Positions 45,724-55,575 are shown, counted from the stretch's first letter. The stretch is 64,000 nt of DNA from Mycobacterium sp. E740 (GCF_001672895.1 NZ_LZKP01000065.1:22105-86104); one strand, 5' to 3'. The notes: generated by a model from the sequence alone, not told the origin. Made by a program: numbers and translations.

Positions 45724-46658
45724 CGCACGCGATCAGGCCCGTCGACTTCGACAACCTGAAGACGATGACGTATGAGGTCACCGACCGCGTTGCGCGCATC
45801 ACGTTCAACCGGCCCGACAAGGGCAACGCGATCGTCGCGGACACGCCGCTGGAACTGTCCGCTCTCGTCGAGCGGGCCGACCTCGACCCGAACGTGCACG
45901 TGATCCTGGTTTCCGGTCGCGGAGAAGGGTTTTGCGCGGGATTCGACCTCTCTGCCTACGCTGAGGGCTCGTCGTCGGCAGGTGGCGGCAGCCCGTACCG
46001 GGACACCGTGCTCTCGGGCAGGACGCAGGCGGTCAACCATCTGCCGGATCAGCCGTGGGACCCGATGATCGACTACCAGATGATGAGCCGGTTCGTCCGC
46101 GGCTTCTCCAGCCTGATGCACTGCGACAAGCCGACCGTCGTGAAGATCCACGGGTACTGCGTGGCCGGGGGCACCGACATCGCGCTGCACGCCGATCAGG
46201 TGATCGCTGCGGCCGACGCCAAGATCGGTTATCCGCCGACCCGCGTATGGGGTGTGCCGGCGGCGGGGATGTGGGCACATCGGCTCGGTGACCAGCGCGC
46301 TAAACGCCTTCTGCTGACCGGTGATTCGATCACCGGTGCCCAGGCGGCGCAGTGGGGGCTGGCGGTGGAGGCGCCGCCGCCCGAGGAACTCGACGAGCGC
46401 ACCGAGCGACTGGTCGAGCGGATCGCCCGCGTGCCGATCAACCAGCTGATCATGGTCAAGCTGGCGATGAACTCGGCACTGTACAACCAGGGCACCGCGA
46501 ACAGCGCGATGGTCTCGACGGTGTTCGACGGCATAGCCCGGCACACGCCCGAGGGGCATGCGTTCGTCACGCAATCGCGGGAACACGGTTTCCGCGAGGC
46601 GGTGCGCCAGCGCGACGAGCCCTTCGGCGACCACGGCCGCAAGACGTCCGGGGTGTGA
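45720..46658 (+). CDS. echA4: Enoyl-CoA hydratase/isomerase family protein (EchA4-like)
   Basis: The 312-residue crotonase-fold protein has ITFNRPDKGNAI, GEGFCAGFDLSAY (oxyanion loop) and KIHGYCVAGGTDIALHAD. The Glu typical of hydratase active sites is not obvious at the second position (YPPTRVWGVPAAG), so the exact reaction (hydratase, isomerase or hydrolase) is open. It overlaps fadE8 by 4 bp and the PaaX gene by one base, so it is one unit. Confidence 0.9.
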   Translation: MTHAIRPVDFDNLKTMTYEVTDRVARITFNRPDKGNAIVADTPLELSALVERADLDPNVHVILVSGRGEGFCAGFDLSAYAEGSSSAGGGSPYRDTVLSGRTQAVNHLPDQPWDPMIDYQMMSRFVRGFSSLMHCDKPTVVKIHGYCVAGGTDIALHADQVIAAADAKIGYPPTRVWGVPAAGMWAHRLGDQRAKRLLLTGDSITGAQAAQWGLAVEAPPPEELDERTERLVERIARVPINQLIMVKLAMNSALYNQGTANSAMVSTVFDGIARHTPEGHAFVTQSREHGFREAVRQRDEPFGDHGRKTSGV

Positions 46659-47416
46659 TGGCGAAGTCGCTGTCGCGCTTGACCGCACGCTCGGTCGTGT
46701 TGAGCGTGCTGCTGGGCGCTCACCCGGCTTGGGCAACCGCCAGCGAATTATTGCGGTTGACAGCGGATTTCGATATCAGGGAACCGACCGTCCGGGTGGC
46801 GTTGACACGAATGGTCAGCGCCGGCGACCTGGTTCGTTCCGAGGACGGGTACCGGCTCTCGGACCGTCTGCTGGCGCGGCAGCGACGTCAGGACGACGCG
46901 ATCAACCCGCGTCTGCGCGAGTGGACCGGTGACTGGATGACGCTGGTGATCACCAGCGTCGGCACGGATGCACGTACCAGGGCTGGACTGCGGAACGCCC
47001 TGCACGACAGTCGCTTCGCCGAGTTGCGCGAAGGGGTGTGGCTGCGCCCCGACAATCTCGACACATGGTTGCCGCAGGAAGTGCTCAGCCGGGTCCGGGT
47101 GCTGTACGCCCGTGACGGCGAGCCGGCGGAGTTGGCGGACCGGTTGTGGGATCTGCCGGGCTGGGTACGGGCCGGTCGCGCACTGCTCGACGAGATCGGC
47201 TCGGCCCCCGACGTTCCGGGGCGATTCGCCGCGGCGGCCGCGATCGTGCGGCACCTGCTCAGCGATCCCGTGCTGCCCGACGAACTGCTGCCCGACAACT
47301 GGCCGGGAACCGCGCTTCGTCAGGCGTACAACGACTTCGCCGCGGAGTTGTCCGCGCGGCGCGACAGTACTGGATTGTCGCTCACGCGACCTGACGAACT
47401 GATGGAGGCGACATGA
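46658..47416 (+). CDS. PaaX-family transcriptional repressor
   Basis: The 252-residue protein resembles PaaX, the phenylacetyl-CoA-responsive repressor. It has an N-terminal winged helix (FDIREPTVRVALTRMVSAGD) and GYRLSDRLLARQ; the middle WRLVVI-type domain appears as WTGDWMTLVITS, and a C-terminal helical domain follows. It sits between two crotonase genes with overlapping starts and stops (TGATG before, ATGA after) and likely senses an acyl-CoA to control this operon. Equivalent position to Rv0674. Confidence 0.88.
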   Translation: MAKSLSRLTARSVVLSVLLGAHPAWATASELLRLTADFDIREPTVRVALTRMVSAGDLVRSEDGYRLSDRLLARQRRQDDAINPRLREWTGDWMTLVITSVGTDARTRAGLRNALHDSRFAELREGVWLRPDNLDTWLPQEVLSRVRVLYARDGEPAELADRLWDLPGWVRAGRALLDEIGSAPDVPGRFAAAAAIVRHLLSDPVLPDELLPDNWPGTALRQAYNDFAAELSARRDSTGLSLTRPDELMEAT

Positions 47417-48177
47417 CCGGCGGAGTGCGCGTCGAGAAGAGCGGTGCCGTCACGACCGTGATCATGGACCGTCCCGAGGCGCGCAACGCCGTCAACGGTC
47501 CGGCCGCCGCGGGCCTGTTCGCGGCCTTCGACGAGTTCGACAAGGACGAGTCCGCCGCCGTCGCCGTGCTGTGGGGAGACAACGGAACCTTCTGCGCTGG
47601 AGCCGATCTCAAGGCGTTCGGCACGCCGGACGCCAACCCCGTGCATCGCACCGGTCCCGGGCCGATGGGCCCGAGCCGGATGGTGTTGTCCAAGCCGGTG
47701 ATCGCCGCGGTGAGTGGTTACGCGGTCGCGGGTGGTCTGGAACTGGCGCTGTGGTGCGACATGCGCGTCGTCGAGGAGGACGCGGTCATGGGCGTGTTCT
47801 GCCGCCGCTGGGGAGTGCCGCTGATCGACGGCGGCACAGTCCGGTTGCCGCGATTGATCGGGCACAGCCGGGCGATGGACCTGATTCTCACGGGCCGCGC
47901 CGTCGACGCCGCCGAGGCGCTGTCCATCGGCCTGGCCAACCGCGTGGTGCCGAAAGGCGAAGCGCGGCAGCGGGCCGAGGAGCTCGCCGCCGACCTGGCC
48001 CGCCTGCCGCAGCAGTGTATGCGCGCCGATCGGCTCTCGATGCTCAACCAGTGGGGCCGTTCGGAGGCCGAGGCGATGGACTTCGAGTTCGGCAGCGTGT
48101 CGCGCGTGGCCGCCGAATCTCTGGCCGGGGCAGCCCGTTTCGCGGCCGGCGCGGGCAGGCACGGCGCCGACGCTTAG
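47413..48177 (+). CDS. echA5: Enoyl-CoA hydratase/isomerase family protein (EchA5-like)
   Basis: The 254-residue crotonase has DRPEARNAVNG, GDNGTFCAGADLKAF (oxyanion loop) and VSGYAVAGGLELALWCD. GVFCRRWGVPLIDGG is the usual position of the second active-site residue. It probably acts in beta-oxidation on unsaturated acyl-CoA. Its ATG overlaps the PaaX stop. It ends the fadE8 operon; the next gene is on the other strand after 21 bp. Confidence 0.92.
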   Translation: MTGGVRVEKSGAVTTVIMDRPEARNAVNGPAAAGLFAAFDEFDKDESAAVAVLWGDNGTFCAGADLKAFGTPDANPVHRTGPGPMGPSRMVLSKPVIAAVSGYAVAGGLELALWCDMRVVEEDAVMGVFCRRWGVPLIDGGTVRLPRLIGHSRAMDLILTGRAVDAAEALSIGLANRVVPKGEARQRAEELAADLARLPQQCMRADRLSMLNQWGRSEAEAMDFEFGSVSRVAAESLAGAARFAAGAGRHGADA

Positions 48178-48198
48178 CGGTCTGCGCGCCGCAGGGTG

Positions 48199-48612
48199 CT
48201 AGCCCTTGGTGATCTTGTTGTTGTTGCCGGTGTCGTTGACCTTCGGGTCGCCGTCGCGATAGGTCACCGTGTTGTTCAGGCCGACGACGCTGATCTCCTT
48301 GTCGACCTTGTCGAAGGTGACCTTGTTGTCCGCGCCGCCGATGTTCACGTTGGCGCAGGTGCCCTTGACGGTCAGCGTGTTGTTCGAGCCGCCGATGTTG
48401 AGTGACTTGCCGTCGGCGCAGTCGATCTCCGCGGTGGTGCCGAACGAGCCGTAGTTGATCGTGTTGCCGATCTCGAGCTGAGCGCCCGACGAGCCCGCCG
48501 TCGCGGTCGGCGTGTTGGTGTCCTTGCTCTCCGAGCCGCAGCCGGCAAGAAACGCGATGACGGCGAACGAACCGGCAACGGCGCCAACGATGGACTGCGT
48601 GCGCCTGCTCAT
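48199..48612 (-). CDS. DUF3060 lipoprotein
   Basis: The 137-residue product starts MSRRTQSIVGAVAGS and has a lipobox ending in FLAGC. The DUF3060 domain with repeated NNT/NNK beta-helix-like turns follows (NTINYGSFG, GGSNNTLTVKG, GGADNKVTFD, GLNNTVTY, NNNKI). It is a surface or periplasmic protein of unknown role. Its ATG at 48612 overlaps the stop of the next DUF3060 gene (ATGA), so the two are coupled. Confidence 0.82.
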   Translation of the reverse strand: MSRRTQSIVGAVAGSFAVIAFLAGCGSESKDTNTPTATAGSSGAQLEIGNTINYGSFGTTAEIDCADGKSLNIGGSNNTLTVKGTCANVNIGGADNKVTFDKVDKEISVVGLNNTVTYRDGDPKVNDTGNNNKITKG

Positions 48613-49043
48613 GCGGGCACCCGGTTGATGCGGTTCGTCATGCCGAGCTCGCGCCCGCGGTCGGTGACCAACGGCGCCCCGTTCTTGTACAGCACCGTTT
48701 GATCCCAGCCGTAGACCGTCACGTCGTTGATGACGTTGTCCGCGACGACGATGTTTCCGTTGCCTTGCATCGTCACTCCCCAGCACGTCCCGAGCGCGGT
48801 GATCTGATTACTGGCACCGTTCACGAGCAGCGTCGAGTTGTTGCAGTCGATCGTCTCGACGACGCCGATACCCGTGATGTGGGTGTCGTTCCCGCGATGG
48901 GCACCGACGACTCCGTTGTCGGCGCAGTTGCGCGCCAAGGGGTTGCAGACCACCGGTTGTGCAGATGCACCGGGAGCGGCGAGGGTGACCGGTAGCACCA
49001 TCGCGGATGCCGCGAGTGACCGGGCGACAACAGTCCACATCAT
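48609..49043 (-). CDS. DUF3060 secreted protein
   Basis: A 144-residue secreted protein with a classical signal peptide (SLAASAMVLPVTLAAPGASA) and DUF3060-type repeats (THITGIGVVETIDCNNSTLL, NGASNQITALG, NGNIVVADNV). It pairs with the downstream lipoprotein by a four-base overlap. Start ATG 49043 or the next codon. Function unknown. The two genes run opposite to the neighbouring DUF3558 pair. Confidence 0.8.
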   Translation of the reverse strand: MMWTVVARSLAASAMVLPVTLAAPGASAQPVVCNPLARNCADNGVVGAHRGNDTHITGIGVVETIDCNNSTLLVNGASNQITALGTCWGVTMQGNGNIVVADNVINDVTVYGWDQTVLYKNGAPLVTDRGRELGMTNRINRVPA

Positions 49044-49129
49044 GTGGGCAGCGTACGCGGCGACACCCGAGGTCCACAGCGGTTCACCCGAGTCGCTATC
49101 CGAGGTAGTGCTGGGTAGCGTGAGCGGCG

Positions 49130-49663
49130 ATGCGTTGGCGGGTCGGTCCGATTGCCGTCGCGGCGGTCGTAACGGTTATGGCGGCGGCAGGGTGTGCTGA
49201 GACCGTCAGCGGAACCGCGCTGCGCGCTGAGCGCGGCGCCCCGGACGCCGAACGCGACTACGGATACGCCGACGACCGCTGCGCCCTGCTCGACGACGAC
49301 ACCGTTCGGGAGAGCCTGGGCGCCGAGAGCGTCATGCGGCCCTACAGCGGTGCGGTCTGTCAGTACGTGATGTTCAGTGGTGACGCGACGATCGACGCGA
49401 CGTTCTCCTGGTTCGAGTCGGGCACCCTCGACCGCGAACGTGCACTGGAAACCGAGCGCGGCGCAAGGGTCACCGAGACCGTCGTCGAACGTCATCAGAC
49501 CATTCTGGCCCGGCGTGACATCACCGGCGCGGCCTGCTCGGCCACGGCAGCGGCAGGCGAAGGGGTCTTGAGCTGGTGGGTGCAGTGGCGCGATCGGAAG
49601 ACCGCCAACCCGTGCGCCGACGCCGAAAAGCTGCTCTCCGCCACACTGAAGTCGGAGATGTGA
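49130..49663 (+). CDS. DUF3558 lipoprotein
   Basis: The 177-residue product has a signal peptide with lipobox AAAGC and the DUF3558 layout (paired cysteines in CALLDDDTV, AVCQYVMF, GAACS and NPCADAEKL). DUF3558 proteins are actinobacterial cell-surface lipoproteins of unknown function. It overlaps the next DUF3558 gene by four bases (GTGA), forming an operon pair. Confidence 0.85.
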   Translation: MRWRVGPIAVAAVVTVMAAAGCAETVSGTALRAERGAPDAERDYGYADDRCALLDDDTVRESLGAESVMRPYSGAVCQYVMFSGDATIDATFSWFESGTLDRERALETERGARVTETVVERHQTILARRDITGAACSATAAAGEGVLSWWVQWRDRKTANPCADAEKLLSATLKSEM

Positions 49664-50196
49664 GCGTGCTGGCCGCCACGGACCGCAGAATCGTGGTGCT
49701 GGCCGCTCTCGCAGCGGTGCTGACCGGATGCGGTTCATCGGGCGAAGCGCCGCCGCTTGCGCCGCCGACGACGACCGCCGGCGGTGGTTTCCGCAGCGTC
49801 GACTGCAACGGAATCGCCGACGGCGACATCACCGCGGCCGTCGGCTCGGCGCAGTACACCAAGGCCGTCGTCAGCGATGCCGGCTGCTTCTGGCAGGAGA
49901 ACAGCGTCTTCGGCACCGTCGGCGCCGGCATGGGCATCTCGACCTGGTGGTACCGCGGCAGCGACATGGACACCGAGCGGTCGCTGGAACAACAGGCCGG
50001 CCGCATGTTGACCGAACTGTCGGTCGACGGGAACAAGGGCTTCAAGGCGTTCGACGGCAACGCGTGCAGCTTCTACGTGGCCAAGGGCGGCGACGTCATC
50101 ACCTGGTCGATCCAGACGATGAACCCCGCGACGCTGCCCGACCTGTGCTCGATCACCGGGCAACTCGCCAAGCTCAGCCAGGAGCGCGTCAACTGA
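49660..50196 (+). CDS. DUF3558 lipoprotein
   Basis: The 178-residue protein starts with a GTG that overlaps the stop of the previous gene (GTGA); a second in-frame GTG at 49666 is possible. It has a lipobox ending in VLTGC, a Pro/Thr spacer and DUF3558 features (SVDCNGIAD, DAGCFWQEN, NACSFYVAKGG, LPDLCSITG). Probably a partner of the preceding lipoprotein. Function unknown. Confidence 0.82.
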   Translation: MSVLAATDRRIVVLAALAAVLTGCGSSGEAPPLAPPTTTAGGGFRSVDCNGIADGDITAAVGSAQYTKAVVSDAGCFWQENSVFGTVGAGMGISTWWYRGSDMDTERSLEQQAGRMLTELSVDGNKGFKAFDGNACSFYVAKGGDVITWSIQTMNPATLPDLCSITGQLAKLSQERVN

Positions 50197-50202
50197 GTTC
50201 GG

Positions 50203-50225
50203 GAAAACTAGAGGTGTTAGTTTTC
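50203..50225. promoter_or_regulatory. Palindromic operator upstream of tetR
   Basis: GAAAACTA and TAGTTTTC form a perfect 8-bp inverted repeat with a 7-base spacer, 42 bp before the TetR start. Autoregulation by the TetR protein is the likely role. Confidence 0.65.
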
Positions 50226-50267
50226 TCCCGGGGATCAAACTCGGAACCGACGAGACAGCAGGGGGCG

Positions 50268-50861
50268 ATGCGCATGGCACAGCCCTCGGGCACGCCGGCC
50301 CGGCGATCGCCCCGTCTCTCCCGTGACTCGATCGTCAACGCCGCGCTCACCTTCCTGGACCGCGAAGGCTGGGACGCGCTGACCATCAACGCGCTCGCCA
50401 CCCAGCTCGGCACCAAGGGGCCGTCGCTCTACAACCACGTCGACAGCCTCGAAGACCTGCGCAGGACCGTGCGGATGCGGGTCGTCGGCGACATCATCGG
50501 CATGCTCACCAACGTGGCGGAGGGCCGCACCCGCGACGACGCCGTGACCGCGATGGCAAGTGCCTACCGCAGCTACGCCCATCACCACCCGGGCCGCTAT
50601 TCGGCGTTCACCCGCATGCCGCTGGGCGGTGACGACCCGGAGTTCACCGAGGCGACCCGGGCGGCGGCTGGCCCGGTCATCGAGGTGCTTGCGTCCTACG
50701 GACTCGAGGGTGAGAACGCGTTCTATGCGGCGCTGGAGTTCTGGTCGGCCATGCACGGCTTCGTGCTGCTGGAGATGACCGGCGCGATGGACGGAATCGA
50801 CACCGACGCGGTGTACAGCGACATGGTGGTGCGCTTGGCGTCCGGCATGGAGCGCCGGTAA
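50268..50861 (+). CDS. TetR-family regulator (upstream of the str operon)
   Basis: The 197-residue TetR-like protein has RDSIVNAALTFLDREGWDA and the HTH LTINALATQLGTKGPSLYNHVDSLEDL, then a helical ligand-binding domain with a TetR_C-like motif. It corresponds in position to Rv0681. The ATG at 50268 has CAGGGGG upstream. It precedes rpsL by 318 bp, but a separate promoter follows, so it is not part of the str operon. A palindrome lies just upstream. Confidence 0.9.
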   Translation: MRMAQPSGTPARRSPRLSRDSIVNAALTFLDREGWDALTINALATQLGTKGPSLYNHVDSLEDLRRTVRMRVVGDIIGMLTNVAEGRTRDDAVTAMASAYRSYAHHHPGRYSAFTRMPLGGDDPEFTEATRAAAGPVIEVLASYGLEGENAFYAALEFWSAMHGFVLLEMTGAMDGIDTDAVYSDMVVRLASGMERR

Positions 50862-50910
50862 CCTCCGGCAGAAGGCAAGCTGACCTGCGGTTAGGGTGCG
50901 GCCGACGGGT

Positions 50911-50939
50911 TTGGAGCGCTGCCCCTGTGCTGGTATTGT
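50911..50939 (+). promoter_or_regulatory. Promoter of the str operon
   Basis: TTGGAG (50911-50916), an exact 17-base spacer and TATTGT (50934-50939). The start would be near 50946, giving a 5' leader of about 235 nt up to rpsL with no clear attenuator. Confidence 0.55.
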
Positions 50940-51179
50940 GGACGATCGTGCCTGGCAGATAAGGCGCATTGCGGGTCCGGTCACCAAAGGACTCGCGAAG
51001 CGTGCCTGCACGCCGGGCCAATTCGCATGTCGCCATGCCGTGGACAATTGAGGCAACGCCTTCGGATTATCTCGGGTGCGCGCGTGCGACACGCCCGATC
51101 GCGGGGGCCGTGATCGAGGCAAAACTGCAGTACAGAGACTTGACCAGAACTTAAGAGCAGCAACACAGAAAGCCGGTAG

Positions 51180-51554
51180 ATGCCAACCATCCAGCAGCTG
51201 GTCCGCAAGGGTCGCCGCGACAAGATCGCCAAGGTGAAGACTGCGGCCCTCAAGGGCAGCCCGCAGCGCCGCGGAGTGTGCACCCGCGTGTACACGACCA
51301 CCCCGAAGAAGCCGAACTCGGCGCTTCGCAAGGTCGCGCGCGTCAAGCTGACCAGCGCGGTCGAGGTCACCGCCTACATCCCGGGCGAGGGGCACAACCT
51401 GCAGGAGCACTCGATGGTGCTGGTGCGTGGCGGTCGTGTGAAGGACCTGCCGGGTGTGCGCTACAAGATCATCCGTGGCTCGCTGGACACCCAGGGCGTG
51501 AAGAACCGCAAGCAGGCTCGTAGCCGCTACGGCGCGAAGAAGGAGAAGAGCTGA
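51180..51554 (+). CDS. rpsL: Ribosomal protein S12
   Basis: S12 is a decoding-centre protein of 124 residues. The sequence is conserved, and K43 (TPKKPNSAL) and K88 (GGRVKDLPG) are wild type, so the common streptomycin-resistance changes are absent. The ATG at 51180 follows CACAGAAAGCC. Its stop overlaps the rpsG start by one base. Confidence 0.98.
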   Translation: MPTIQQLVRKGRRDKIAKVKTAALKGSPQRRGVCTRVYTTTPKKPNSALRKVARVKLTSAVEVTAYIPGEGHNLQEHSMVLVRGGRVKDLPGVRYKIIRGSLDTQGVKNRKQARSRYGAKKEKS

Positions 51555-52024
51555 TGCCGCGCAAGGGACCCGCGCCCAAGCGTCCGTTGGTCAACGATCC
51601 GGTGTACGGGTCGCAGCTGGTCACCCAGCTGGTCAACAAGGTGCTGCTGGACGGGAAGAAATCGCTGGCCGAGCGCATTGTTTATGGTGCGCTCGAACAG
51701 GCTCGCGAGAAGACCGGCACCGATCCGGTGGTCACCCTCAAGCGCGCCATGGACAACGTCAAGCCGGCTCTCGAGGTTCGCAGCCGCCGCGTCGGCGGCG
51801 CCACCTATCAGGTTCCGGTCGAGGTCCGGCCGGACCGCTCGGTGACGCTGGCGCTGCGCTGGCTGGTGAGCTTCTCCAAACAGCGTCGCGAGAAGACGAT
51901 GATCGAGCGCCTGGCGAACGAGATCCTGGACGCCAGCAACGGCCTGGGCGCCGCCGTGAAGCGGCGTGAGGACACCCACAAGATGGCCGAGGCTAACCGC
52001 GCGTTCGCGCACTACCGCTGGTGA
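51554..52024 (+). CDS. rpsG: Ribosomal protein S7
   Basis: S7 organises the 3' major domain of 16S rRNA and contacts the E site. The 156-residue product begins [19 protein letters not shown] and has the family helices and [14 protein letters not shown]. The ATG overlaps the rpsL stop (TGATG). It is followed by fusA after 72 bp. Confidence 0.98.
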   Translation: MPRKGPAPKRPLVNDPVYGSQLVTQLVNKVLLDGKKSLAERIVYGALEQAREKTGTDPVVTLKRAMDNVKPALEVRSRRVGGATYQVPVEVRPDRSVTLALRWLVSFSKQRREKTMIERLANEILDASNGLGAAVKRREDTHKMAEANRAFAHYRW

Positions 52025-52096
52025 TGAGCCGCCGGCGCGCAGTGTGGCGGCCGGCGGAATGACCACAGCAACTACCAAGCGAGAGAGAAGACTTCT

Positions 52097-54202
52097 GTGG
52101 CACAGAAGGACGTGCTTACCGACCTGAACAAGGTCCGCAACATCGGCATCATGGCGCACATCGATGCCGGTAAGACCACGACGACCGAGCGCATCCTGTA
52201 CTACACGGGCGTCAACTACAAGATCGGTGAGACGCACGACGGCGCTTCGACCACCGACTGGATGGAGCAGGAGCAGGAGCGGGGGATCACCATCACCTCC
52301 GCGGCCGTGACGTGCTTCTGGAACGACAACCAGATCAACATCATCGACACCCCGGGCCACGTCGACTTCACCGTCGAGGTGGAGCGCTCGCTTCGGGTTC
52401 TCGACGGTGCGGTCGCCGTCTTCGACGGCAAGGAAGGCGTGGAGCCGCAGTCCGAGCAGGTCTGGCGGCAGGCCGACAAGTACGACGTCCCGCGCATCTG
52501 CTTCGTCAACAAGATGGACAAGCTGGGTGCGGACTTCTACTTCACCGTGCGCACCATCGAGGAGCGCCTCGGCGCGACGCCGCTGGTCATCCAGCTGCCG
52601 ATCGGCGCGGAGAACGACTTCATCGGCATCGTCGACCTGGTCGAGATGAAGGCCAAGGTGTGGCGGGGCGAGACCGCGCTCGGCGAGAAGTACGAGATCG
52701 AGGACATCCCGGCTGAGCTGGCCGAGAAGGCCGAGGAGTACCGCACCAAGCTGCTCGAGACGGTCGCCGAGACCGACGAGGAGCTGCTGGAGAAGTACCT
52801 CGGTGGCGAGGAGCTGACGGTCGCCGAGATCAAGGCGGCGATCCGCAAGCTGACCGTCAACTCCGAGCTGTACCCGGTGCTGTGCGGCAGCGCGTTCAAG
52901 AACAAGGGTGTGCAGCCGATGCTCGACGCAGTCATCGACTACCTGCCGTCGCCGCTGGACGTGGAGTCGGTGCAGGGTCATGCGCCCGGCAAAGAGGACG
53001 AGGCGATCAGCCGCAAGCCCTCTACCGACGAGCCGTTCTCGGCGTTGGCGTTCAAGATCGCGGTGCACCCGTTCTTCGGCAAGCTGACCTACGTCCGGGT
53101 GTACTCGGGCACCGTCGAGTCGGGTTCACAGGTCATCAACTCCACCAAGGGCAAGAAGGAACGGCTGGGCAAGCTGTTCCAGATGCACGCCAACAAGGAG
53201 AACCCGGTTGAGCGGGCGTCCGCGGGGCACATCTACGCCGTGATCGGACTCAAGGACACCACCACCGGTGACACGTTGAGCGACGCGAACGAGCAGATCG
53301 TGCTCGAGTCGATGACGTTCCCCGATCCGGTCATCGAGGTGGCGATCGAGCCCAAGACCAAGAGCGACCAGGAGAAGCTCGGCACGGCGATCCAGAAGCT
53401 GGCCGAAGAGGACCCGACGTTCAAGGTGCACCTGGACCAGGAGACCGGCCAGACCGTCATCGGCGGCATGGGCGAGCTCCACCTCGACATCCTGGTCGAT
53501 CGGATGAAGCGTGAGTTCAAGGTCGAGGCCAACGTCGGCAAGCCGCAGGTGGCCTACCGCGAGACCATCAAGCGCAAGGTCGAGAAGGTCGAGTACACCC
53601 ACAAGAAGCAGACGGGTGGCTCCGGGCAGTTCGCGAAGGTGCTCATCGACCTCGAGCCGTTCACCGGCGAGGACGGGGCGACCTACGAGTTCGAGAACAA
53701 GGTCACCGGCGGCCGCATCCCGCGCGAGTACATCCCGTCGGTGGACGCCGGCGCGCAGGACGCGATGCAGTACGGCGTGCTGGCCGGCTACCCGCTGGTG
53801 AACTTGAAGGTGACGCTGCTCGACGGTGCCTACCACGAGGTGGACTCGTCGGAAATGGCGTTCAAAGTTGCAGGCTCACAGGTGCTGAAGAAGGCCGCTC
53901 AGGCTGCTCAGCCGGTGATCCTCGAGCCGATCATGGCGGTCGAAGTGACCACACCCGAGGACTACATGGGTGACGTGATCGGCGACCTGAACTCCCGCCG
54001 TGGTCAGATCCAGGCCATGGAGGAGCGATCGGGTGCCCGCGTCGTCAAGGCGCAGGTGCCGCTGTCGGAGATGTTCGGTTACGTCGGCGACCTTCGGTCG
54101 AAGACCCAGGGCCGGGCAAACTACTCCATGGTGTTCGACTCGTACGCCGAGGTTCCGGCGACCGTGTCGAAGGAGATCATCGCGAAGGCGACGGGTCAGT
54201 GA
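52097..54202 (+). CDS. fusA: Elongation factor G
   Basis: EF-G is the ribosomal translocase, 701 residues. The G domain has [19 protein letters not shown] (residues 20-38), DTPGHVDF and NKMDKLG, then domains II-V; the C-terminus ends [10 protein letters not shown]. The GTG at 52097 is preceded by a GAGAGAGAAG-type site. The last 20 bp of the gene are copied 80 bp downstream (see the repeat feature). Confidence 0.98.
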   Translation: MAQKDVLTDLNKVRNIGIMAHIDAGKTTTTERILYYTGVNYKIGETHDGASTTDWMEQEQERGITITSAAVTCFWNDNQINIIDTPGHVDFTVEVERSLRVLDGAVAVFDGKEGVEPQSEQVWRQADKYDVPRICFVNKMDKLGADFYFTVRTIEERLGATPLVIQLPIGAENDFIGIVDLVEMKAKVWRGETALGEKYEIEDIPAELAEKAEEYRTKLLETVAETDEELLEKYLGGEELTVAEIKAAIRKLTVNSELYPVLCGSAFKNKGVQPMLDAVIDYLPSPLDVESVQGHAPGKEDEAISRKPSTDEPFSALAFKIAVHPFFGKLTYVRVYSGTVESGSQVINSTKGKKERLGKLFQMHANKENPVERASAGHIYAVIGLKDTTTGDTLSDANEQIVLESMTFPDPVIEVAIEPKTKSDQEKLGTAIQKLAEEDPTFKVHLDQETGQTVIGGMGELHLDILVDRMKREFKVEANVGKPQVAYRETIKRKVEKVEYTHKKQTGGSGQFAKVLIDLEPFTGEDGATYEFENKVTGGRIPREYIPSVDAGAQDAMQYGVLAGYPLVNLKVTLLDGAYHEVDSSEMAFKVAGSQVLKKAAQAAQPVILEPIMAVEVTTPEDYMGDVIGDLNSRRGQIQAMEERSGARVVKAQVPLSEMFGYVGDLRSKTQGRANYSMVFDSYAEVPATVSKEIIAKATGQ

Positions 54203-54280
54203 GAGTCGAGGGCCGGCAGGTCCGAGGATCGGAGCTGATCCGGAGTCGAGCCATGACTGGCGCGAAGGCGACGGGTCAGT
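54181..54280 (+). repeat. Direct repeat of the fusA 3' end between fusA and tuf
   Basis: CGCGAAGGCGACGGGTCAGT ends fusA (54181-54200, then GA completes TGA) and occurs again at 54261-54280, followed by AG (TAG). A GAGTCGAG octamer is also doubled at 54203-54210 and 54244-54251. This looks like a small duplication with a decayed copy. Confidence 0.85.
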
Positions 54281-54366
54281 AGCCCCGGTTGCTTCGCGGC
54301 GAGAAACAACTGCAAAGATCAACACTGCTTTAGACAAGCACCAACACAGTCCAGGAGGACCACACA

Positions 54367-55557
54367 GTGGCGAAGGCGAAGTTCGAGCGGACGAAGCCGC
54401 ACGTCAACATCGGGACCATCGGTCACGTTGACCACGGCAAGACCACGCTGACCGCAGCAATCACCAAGGTGCTGCACGACAAGTACCCCGATTTGAACGA
54501 GTCGCGCGCATTCGACCAGATCGACAATGCGCCTGAGGAGCGTCAGCGCGGTATCACGATCAACATCTCCCACGTGGAGTACCAGACCGACAAGCGTCAC
54601 TACGCGCACGTCGACGCCCCCGGTCACGCCGACTACATCAAGAACATGATCACCGGCGCCGCCCAGATGGACGGCGCGATCCTGGTGGTCGCGGCGACCG
54701 ACGGCCCGATGCCGCAGACGCGTGAGCACGTGCTGCTGGCCCGCCAGGTCGGCGTGCCCTACATCCTGGTCGCGCTGAACAAGGCTGACGCGGTCGACGA
54801 CGAGGAGCTCATCGAGCTCGTCGAGATGGAGGTCCGCGAACTGCTGGCCGCCCAGGAGTTCGACGAGGACGCCCCGGTCATCCGCGTTTCGGCGCTCAAG
54901 GCGCTCGAGGGCGACGAGAAGTGGGTCAAGTCCGTCGAGGAGCTCATGGAGGCCGTCGACGAGTCGATCCCGGATCCGGTCCGCGAGACCGACAAGCCGT
55001 TCCTGATGCCCGTCGAGGACGTCTTCACGATCACCGGCCGCGGCACCGTGGTCACCGGTCGTGTCGAGCGCGGCGTGATCAACGTGAACGAGGAAGTCGA
55101 GATCGTCGGTATCCGCCCCGACACCACCAAGACCACGGTCACCGGTGTCGAGATGTTCCGCAAGCTGCTCGACCAGGGTCAGGCCGGTGACAACGTCGGT
55201 CTGCTGCTGCGCGGCATCAAGCGCGAGGACGTCGAGCGCGGCCAGGTCGTCGTGAAGCCCGGCACCACCACGCCGCACACCGACTTCGAGGGCCAGGTCT
55301 ACATCCTGTCCAAGGACGAGGGTGGCCGGCACACGCCGTTCTTCAACAACTACCGTCCGCAGTTCTACTTCCGCACCACCGACGTGACCGGTGTGGTGAC
55401 GCTGCCGGAGGGCACCGAGATGGTGATGCCCGGTGACAACACCGACATCTCGGTGAAGCTGATCCAGCCCGTCGCCATGGACGAGGGTCTGCGCTTCGCG
55501 ATTCGCGAGGGCGGCCGTACCGTCGGCGCCGGCCGGGTCACCAAGATCCTCAAGTGA
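54367..55557 (+). CDS. tuf: Elongation factor Tu
   Basis: EF-Tu delivers aminoacyl-tRNA to the ribosome. The 396-residue product starts at GTG 54367 after CCAGGAGGACC. It has [10 protein letters not shown] at the G1 loop (residues 19-28), DAPGHADY at G3, NKADAVDD at G4 and SALKALEG at G5, then the two beta-barrel domains. It ends the str operon. A UUCG-capped terminator follows. Confidence 0.98.
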   Translation: MAKAKFERTKPHVNIGTIGHVDHGKTTLTAAITKVLHDKYPDLNESRAFDQIDNAPEERQRGITINISHVEYQTDKRHYAHVDAPGHADYIKNMITGAAQMDGAILVVAATDGPMPQTREHVLLARQVGVPYILVALNKADAVDDEELIELVEMEVRELLAAQEFDEDAPVIRVSALKALEGDEKWVKSVEELMEAVDESIPDPVRETDKPFLMPVEDVFTITGRGTVVTGRVERGVINVNEEVEIVGIRPDTTKTTVTGVEMFRKLLDQGQAGDNVGLLLRGIKREDVERGQVVVKPGTTTPHTDFEGQVYILSKDEGGRHTPFFNNYRPQFYFRTTDVTGVVTLPEGTEMVMPGDNTDISVKLIQPVAMDEGLRFAIREGGRTVGAGRVTKILK

Positions 55558-55575
55558 TCTAGTTCTACCGCGAAG

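Noticed and set aside
50946..51179. A small gene or tRNA in the rpsL leader
   Set aside because: The short open frame there has no ribosome-binding site and no tRNA cloverleaf could be drawn; it is best seen as leader.
51306..51443. Possible streptomycin-resistance changes in rpsL
   Set aside because: K43 and K88 are both wild type.
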